Positions 8,451 to 10,684 of a stretch of DNA of 10,684 bases are shown here, one piece after another. Source of the DNA: Chitinophagaceae bacterium (lineage in GTDB: Bacteria > Bacteroidota > Bacteroidia > Chitinophagales > Chitinophagaceae). Where the stretch lies: assembly GCA_016741945.1 (NCBI GenBank), contig JACVCQ010000048.1:1-10684 (forward strand). Direction: 5' to 3'. A program made the position numbers and the translations under genes. Under the pieces are notes generated by a model, which was not told the origin of the DNA, did no database searches, and saw only the letters and a list, made by a program, of their open reading frames with translations. Positions within the stretch are counted from its first letter, which is position 1; the number at the start of each line of letters is the position of its first letter.

Positions 8451-9463
8451 TACTCATCAGGATTTTCTGTGAGTGATGTTGTTTCTTCTTCGCCATAGGC
8501 TGTTTTTACTTCAGCTGCCTCAATGCCTTTTTCATTCAAATACCTGCTTAATACTGATTGGAATCCATGGGTGACAAAAACTTTAGTGGCGCCGGTTGCT
8601 TCAATAGCACTAAGTATTCCTTTCCAATCGGCATGATCACTTACTGCAAAACCTGCATCGGTGTTATTCCTTCTGAAGTTGCCACGAACTTGCATCCATC
8701 CACTGCAAACTGCTGTGGAAAAGGGTTGGAATCTTTTCATCCAACTACTTTCAATAGCACCGGGAGGTGCAATGACAACCGAAGACTTGAATTTCTCTTT
8801 AGGAATATCCGGTGTTACTCTCTGCACATCCGGTAAATGAATACCATGATCCTGCAATGTTTTATGCGTGTTCCAAATAGCACCGTGTACAAAGATATTT
8901 TGTGTTACAGGTGTAATAGCTTGTAGTATTCTTTGTGCTTTCCCTAAACTGTAAGCGATCAGTACACTGGTCTTTCCCTCTTGCTGATTCCTTGTTATCC
9001 ATTGCCCCAACTTATTAAACATAGTTTCTTGTGGCTCCCATTGATAAATTGGAAGTGCGAAAGTGGATTCAGTTAAAAATGTATGACAACGAACCGGCTC
9101 AAAACTCCCGCTAATGCCATCCGGTTCTGTTTTATAATCTCCGCTTACTACATACACTTCTCCTTTGTATTCAATTCTTATTTGTGAAGAACCAATAATG
9201 TGTCCGGCGGGATGTAGTGATATTTTCACTCCGTTTTTATAAACCGGGTCACCCCAAGCAACAGATTGCGCTTGTATAGTGCCTAATCTCAAACGAAGAA
9301 TTGGTAAGGTATCATGATGGCAGAGATAATGTCCTGATCCCCATCTTGCATGATCACTGTGTGCATGTGTGATCACCGCATGATCAACAGGACGCCAAGG
9401 ATCAATATAAAATTGACCCGCTTCACAAAAGAGCCCCTGATCTGTAAATGTGATAAGTGCCAT
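8450..9463 (-). CDS. Ligase-associated DNA damage response exonuclease (metallo-beta-lactamase fold)
   Basis: This 337-residue nuclease is of the metallo-beta-lactamase fold and related to the SNM1/CPSF-type nucleases. Metal-binding residues are visible: HAHSDH with His33, His35, Asp37 and His38, His88 in PAGHIIGS, Asp109 in SGDY, His277 in SDHADW and His299 in THG. The start is typical of the subgroup (FTDQGLFC, then IDPWRPVDHAVITHAHSDHARW). The length matches the ligase-associated exonucleases. It should degrade or trim DNA ends in the cytoplasm before the ligase seals; specificity and polarity cannot be read from the sequence. It is the first gene of the operon. Its ATG lies 3 bases beyond one arm of an imperfect inverted repeat, which could affect translation of the whole set. 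Its acidic C-terminal tail (about 321-337, rich in Glu and Thr) is likely disordered. Confidence 0.95.
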   Translation of the reverse strand: MALITFTDQGLFCEAGQFYIDPWRPVDHAVITHAHSDHARWGSGHYLCHHDTLPILRLRLGTIQAQSVAWGDPVYKNGVKISLHPAGHIIGSSQIRIEYKGEVYVVSGDYKTEPDGISGSFEPVRCHTFLTESTFALPIYQWEPQETMFNKLGQWITRNQQEGKTSVLIAYSLGKAQRILQAITPVTQNIFVHGAIWNTHKTLQDHGIHLPDVQRVTPDIPKEKFKSSVVIAPPGAIESSWMKRFQPFSTAVCSGWMQVRGNFRRNNTDAGFAVSDHADWKGILSAIEATGATKVFVTHGFQSVLSRYLNEKGIEAAEVKTAYGEEETTSLTENPDE

Positions 9464-9466
9464 GAT

Positions 9467-9609
9467 AAGCTGTAAGCCTCAAGCTACAAGCTTCAAGCTT
9501 TGTAAAAAAGTTATGAACTAATTTTTTTTCTTACATCTAATTTCTTGTAGCCAATGCCGTGAAACTTGAGGCTTTCAACTTCTTCCTTGTAGCCTGTAGC
9601 TTGCAGCTT
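9467..9609. repeat. Imperfect inverted repeat of AAGCT/ACAAG-rich units
   Basis: The arms at 9467-9490 and 9586-9609 are 24 bases each and match as inverted copies at 20 of 24 positions, both ending in the block GCTACAAG (read on opposite strands). A second overlapping pairing is possible: 9467-9485 with 9563-9581, 16 of 19. Short tandem-like pieces (CAAGCTACAAGCTTCAAGCT at 9479-9498) extend the left arm. The loop, about 95 bases, includes an A/T-rich stretch (9519-9535). On the minus strand the element covers the last codons of the DUF2256 gene and the leader of the exonuclease. Such AGCTTGTAGC-type repeats occur between genes of some Bacteroidota; that recollection is unverified. No transposase or target-site duplication is seen. 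Confidence 0.7.
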
Positions 9610-9751
9610 GTGGCTTCCTCCTGCATTTGTCAGAACAATACTTAACCTCCTCCCATACCTTTTCCCATTTTTTACGCCACGAGAAAGGTCGTTGACAGGT
9701 AACACAGATCTTCGTGGGTAAAGATGATTTGTTGCCTTTGAAATCTTTCAT
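9575..9751 (-). CDS. DUF2256-type small zinc-ribbon protein
   Basis: This 58-residue protein is of unknown function. It starts MKDFKGNKSSLPTKIC and carries two cysteine pairs, Cys16-x2-Cys19 and Cys39-x3-Cys43, around the block RPFSWRKKWEKVWEEVKYC. This is the DUF2256 signature: GNKSxLPTK, CxxCxRPFxWRKKW, then YCSxxCRR. It should bind one zinc ion; the Trp- and Lys-rich centre suggests nucleic-acid or protein contact, which is inference. In other bacteria DUF2256 genes often stand near cryptochrome/photolyase genes (from memory). The core ends at about residue 46 (CRRK); residues 47-58 (PQAASYRLQGRS) are encoded by one arm of the inverted repeat and look acquired. It lies 36 bases after the upstream binding-protein gene and 111 bases before the exonuclease, in the same direction, so it may share their transcript. 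Its length puts it below common gene-calling cutoffs. Confidence 0.88.
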   Translation of the reverse strand: MKDFKGNKSSLPTKICVTCQRPFSWRKKWEKVWEEVKYCSDKCRRKPQAASYRLQGRS

Positions 9752-9787
9752 GCAACAATAACAAGGAGACCCATGTTTTGTTGAGGG

Positions 9788-10684
9788 TTAATTGACGGAA
9801 CGGATCTGACCATCCATTTTACGGATGTAGTATAGCTTTTTGTTTTCCAAATAGTCAATTGCGTTGGGGTTGTTGCTATAAGGTCTTACAGGTTGAATAT
9901 CGAAATCATTAAAAAGTTTCAAGCTTTTATCTGAAAGATTTTTCATCAGTGCCCCCTCATGTTTAATGAGTAGTTTGGTAAAACGATACATGGCTTCAAA
10001 TCCTTTGAAAACCATATCGCTGGGCCTACCTAAAAATTTATTTCGATAAGTATTAGTAATATCCAATCCTAATTTATCTGTTCTAATGAAATGATAGGGT
10101 GTGGTGTAAACTATCTCTATATTTCTATCAACGCCTCTCAAAGCATCCCATGTTGGCATGCCAATTGCAATACTTCTATATTTCTTGGTTTCACTAAGTG
10201 ATTTTACAAGGTTGATACCAAAATTTTCATTCAATGAGCCACAAATAACAATGTTTTGACGGCTACTATCTAAATAAGCGATCACTTGATTGGTAGTAAA
10301 ACTGTCAGTTAGTTCAATGGTTTTGATTTTTAAAGGAACCGATTTTGAACTTTTAGCTATATCTGCAAAACTGTTTTGTATCATGTCTTCTACGGCACCT
10401 TTTCTTCTGAACATGGTCATTGTACTGGTAGGATAGACTCTTTGTAAATAATTATAAATGCCCTCTAAATGGGTTCTTAATGTTGGATTGATCAGAATAA
10501 AATAAGGATTTTCTATTTGTCCACCATCATTTGGATAAGTGGCAGATAGCAAAGGAATTTCATGCTCTAGTGCAAAATCAGACAATGGTTTGATCTCGTT
10601 TCTATTATTAAAAGAGGCAATGATTAATGAAACATCCGTAAGTGAAGAATCTAGAACCGCATTATTCGTATTACCCCTTATACT
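9788..10684 (-). CDS. Type I periplasmic-binding-protein-fold protein, C-terminal part
   Basis: The frame is open to the right window edge (298 codons before the stop), so the N-terminus, with any signal peptide or LysM domain, is missing; the in-frame TTG at 10585 is internal. The fragment reads as the end of the first lobe (VSLIIASFNNRNEIKPLSDF, then EHEIPLLSATYP) followed by the second lobe of a LivK/receptor-type ligand-binding domain: a NPYFILINPT strand, a helix LRTHLEGIYNYLQRVYP, a strand with QNIVICGSLNENFGINLV, and FKGFEAMYRFTKLLIKHEG near the end, where family members have a 'GYDA' type segment. In Bacteroidota such domains often follow LysM repeats in cell-envelope proteins rather than serving ABC transporters; no transporter genes are visible here. 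Ligand and role are unknown. The final 40 residues (DFDIQPVRPYSNN and on) form the typical strand pair that closes the fold. It lies upstream of DUF2256 in the same direction. Confidence 0.72.
   Translation of the reverse strand, partial: SIRGNTNNAVLDSSLTDVSLIIASFNNRNEIKPLSDFALEHEIPLLSATYPNDGGQIENPYFILINPTLRTHLEGIYNYLQRVYPTSTMTMFRRKGAVEDMIQNSFADIAKSSKSVPLKIKTIELTDSFTTNQVIAYLDSSRQNIVICGSLNENFGINLVKSLSETKKYRSIAIGMPTWDALRGVDRNIEIVYTTPYHFIRTDKLGLDITNTYRNKFLGRPSDMVFKGFEAMYRFTKLLIKHEGALMKNLSDKSLKLFNDFDIQPVRPYSNNPNAIDYLENKKLYYIRKMDGQIRSVN

Larger units (their letters stand above)
2802..9463 (-). other. Five-gene operon: ligase-associated DNA repair set plus HDAC-family deacetylase
   Basis: Five genes run leftward with almost no spacing. 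The exonuclease stop and ligase start share one base (TAATG at 8450). Ligase and helicase overlap by ATGA (6852-6855). Helicase and pdeM are separated by 32 bases when pdeM starts at its ATG. pdeM and the deacetylase overlap by ATGA (3698-3701). These junctions imply one transcript with translational coupling. Exonuclease, ligase, Lhr-Core-type helicase and metallophosphoesterase are the known 'ligase-associated DNA damage response' cluster found in Proteobacteria, Bacteroidota and others; the deacetylase is the extra member. No convincing promoter is visible directly before 9463, so the transcript may start further right, including DUF2256. No intrinsic terminator is visible after 2802. Confidence 0.85.

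Noticed and set aside
9506..9540. TAACTTTT on the minus strand as a promoter for the repair operon
   Set aside because: It misses the final G of TAnnTTTG and has no good TTG at -33; it lies in an A/T-rich loop where such matches are expected by chance.
9467..9609. CRISPR array or insertion-sequence ends in the repeat region
   Set aside because: There are no regularly spaced direct repeats with unique spacers, no cas gene, no transposase and no target-site duplication.
9511..9705. Minus-strand frame of 64 codons starting at a GTG
   Set aside because: It overlaps the DUF2256 gene in another frame, runs through the repeat and shows no domain; the DUF2256 frame has a clear cysteine signature.
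9748..9774. Eight-residue upstream frame (MGLLVIVA) whose stop overlaps the DUF2256 ATG
   Set aside because: Very short, no sign of conservation can be seen, and such ATG-to-ATGA arrangements arise by chance.

Overview
The window comes from a Bacteroidota genome, most likely of the Chitinophagia/Sphingobacteriia kind. The evidence is AT-rich coding DNA, a TAnnTTTG-type promoter, few Shine-Dalgarno sequences, a DUF5916 outer-membrane-type protein, and a LexA-like S24 regulator ending in the 'VLEVWKA...coiled coil' tail common in this phylum. Genus cannot be fixed from the sequence alone.

Layout. Positions 1-239 (+) are the C-terminal end of an S24/LexA-fold transcriptional regulator, followed by a strong intrinsic terminator (250-280). 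A Bacteroidota-type promoter (about 327-335) drives an exported CBM9-like/DUF5916 protein (352-2805, +). It meets a leftward operon tail to tail, and the two stop codons share one TTAA palindrome (2802-2805).

The core of the window is a tightly packed minus-strand operon (9463 down to 2802). In transcription order it encodes a metallo-beta-lactamase-fold exonuclease, an ATP-dependent DNA ligase, an Lhr-Core-like DEXH helicase, the metallophosphoesterase PdeM, and a zinc-dependent histone-deacetylase-family enzyme. The first four are the known 'ligase-associated DNA damage response' set, in which helicase, two nucleases and ligase are thought to unwind, process and seal damaged DNA. Four of the five genes abut by ATGA or TAATG overlaps. 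The deacetylase start overlaps the pdeM stop, so it is built into the operon and may belong to the system.

Upstream of the operon lies a small zinc-ribbon gene, DUF2256 (9575-9751, -, 58 aa), which is short enough to be missed easily. Between it and the exonuclease start is an imperfect inverted repeat (9467-9490 with 9586-9609). One arm codes for the tail of the DUF2256 protein and the other ends 3 bases before the exonuclease ATG. At the right edge (9788-10684, -) is the C-terminal part of a type I periplasmic-binding-protein-fold protein whose start lies outside the window.

There is no tRNA, rRNA, CRISPR array, transposase or phage gene, and no stretch over 300 bases without a gene. The most interesting points are the deacetylase joined to the repair operon, the unmarked DUF2256 gene upstream of it, and the repeat that both rewrites that gene's 3' end and could mask the operon's first start codon.
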